Of a stretch of 64,000 nucleotides of DNA, positions 63,160-64,000 are shown in pieces. The translations under genes were made by a program, and so were the position numbers. The notes under the pieces were generated by a model. That model saw only the letters and a program-made list of their open reading frames with translations, searched no databases and had not been told where the DNA came from. Source of the stretch: Epiperipatus broadwayi (lineage: Eukaryota > Onychophora > Udeonychophora > Euonychophora > Peripatidae); assembly GCA_028023455.1 (NCBI GenBank), contig JAQFVV010006271.1:5242366-5306365 (forward strand). The letters are read 5' to 3'. How positions within the stretch are numbered: the first letter of the stretch is position 1; every line of letters begins with the position of its first letter.

Positions 63160-63430
63160 ACAATCTTAGATAGTTCTTTCTATTCTTGCAAATTTTCTTT
63201 ACTTAAAGATGAACTGCATCTATAAATACCTAAATAAAAAGCCCTCATCAAAAGGCGGCTTGGCTATGCAATTCAAGTATTCTTATCACCTTCCATCTTG
63301 ATCATCTAATGCCTCGGCTGATGATTTTGCAATCTACTGTGTATAAAGGCTATAATTTAATTTTATTTATCATGATTGTAAATATCTACTAAAAATAAAT
63401 AGTTACATATTCATTCTGCTTTTAAAAAAA
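63160..63430 (-). mobile_element. 5' fragment of an RTE-like LINE, minus strand
   Basis: The sequence 63240-63405 aligns with 16145-16295, the 5' part of the LINE at 13470-16400 (shared blocks GGCTATGCAAT, TCGGCTGATGATTTTGCA versus TTGGCTGACAATTTTACA, and ATGATTGTAAATATCTA). It is broken by stops. Confidence 0.5.
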
Positions 63431-63434
63431 TTAG

Positions 63435-63505
63435 GTCTTTTGGCTAACAGCAATTGCTCTTGCAATTGACACTGAGCCTACGTATCAGTTAGCTCTGATA
63501 CGCGT
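63435..63505 (+). ncRNA. Possible U2 snRNA-like relic
   Basis: GGTCTTTTGGCTAAC recalls the conserved U2 5' segment GGCCTTTTGGCTAAG, and ATCAGTT-AGCT-CTGATACG recalls U2 stem-loop IIa. The sequence between them is longer than in U2 and the branch-point-binding GTAGTA is missing. It could be a U2-derived pseudogene or chance. The 8-bp hairpin CGTATCAG/CTGATACG itself is certain. Confidence 0.2.
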
Positions 63506-64000
63506 TGTTTACCAATGGTGACACTTAACATATCACTAAGTTATCATGATAGGGTCTGAATAATTTAAATGACGGAAAGTGAACCAATATTCGCTCAGAA
63601 GTAATTATTTTCAAACCTAAATGAATTGCTATAAGATCCTCCAAATTGTCACACTGTACCCAATATAAGACTCCCCTCCAACGCATTAAAATTAGGAAAT
63701 GTGGTGATTGGCTACTTGTGAAAAAAAGTCTTTCTTCAAGCTGTCTCTATTGCGTAATATACTAACTTATGGTTCGCAAAACAAAACCAAAATTGAATAA
63801 AGGAACATTTATTACCAAACAAAAATAAATTGGTTCTTGAGGCGTTGTTTATCAACCAAAAATAAAACTATGTTTGAAGTAATCAAATCAACGTTAGTAA
63901 AAAAAACATGGTATTAACAAACGAACATTTTGCAAATATATTCAACTACTTTCCCAAAAAAAAAAACCCTAACCTAAAACGAACATTTCTTACAAAACAA
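63506..64000. other. Unassigned end of window
   Basis: Slightly less AT-rich than average. Contains ATTGGCTACTTG and several AAACGAACATT repeats near the end. No gene recognised. Confidence 0.4.

Overview
The window looks like intergenic or intronic DNA from an AT-rich invertebrate animal genome, by eye roughly three quarters A+T. The grounds are a metazoan set of repeats: decayed non-LTR retrotransposons with (TGA)n tails, tRNA-derived SINEs, two LTR elements, a mariner-like relic, long fold-back elements and very long microsatellites. Candidate exons are short, spliced, and separated by introns of tens of kilobases. No bacterial-style operons, rRNA or CRISPR arrays are present. The species cannot be fixed from the sequence; the repeat mix would fit a lophotrochozoan, but I did not test that.

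Protein-coding signal is sparse and lies mainly on the minus strand. Three short segments have good splice sites, open frames and compatible phases: a 37-bp microexon at 62966-63002 (phase 0 to 1), a 141-bp exon at 36003-36143 (phase 1-1) and a 141-bp cysteine-rich exon at 12699-12839 (phase 1-1). A possible signal-peptide first exon at 28451-28550 also ends in phase 1 and could feed the 12.7-kb exon. The simplest reading is one or more minus-strand genes for secreted or extracellular cysteine-rich protein, spread over about 50 kb. On the plus strand, 19145-19330 could encode a 61-residue cysteine-rich peptide, or be a last exon.

Repeats fill much of the rest. From left to right: a 595-bp GATA array (3490-4085); fold-backs carrying hammerhead-ribozyme-like cores (3197-3345, 7302-7537); a mariner relic (10166-10965); a minus-strand LINE (13470-16400); an LTR element with gag but no pol (20293-23010, 5-bp target duplication ACAAT); LINE fragments and SINEs (26-31.6 kb); a run of fold-backs (32-36 kb); a 2.3-kb inverted-repeat-bounded element full of about 439-bp satellite units (37861-40168); the best-preserved LINE reverse transcriptase (40516-41410); large fold-backs at 44.2 and 46.1 kb; a second gag-only LTR element with 1.84-kb LTRs (50215-56297); another minus-strand LINE (57750-60340); and a mirror-image cluster of a dispersed repeat (60781-62300).

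The most unusual items are the array of about six degenerate primer-binding-site-like units (36 bp each) directly downstream of the first element's 5' LTR, the promoter-like sites in that LTR (two CArG boxes, a TGACCT/AGGTCA palindrome, a TATA box), and the occurrence of two unrelated gag-only LTR elements in one window.
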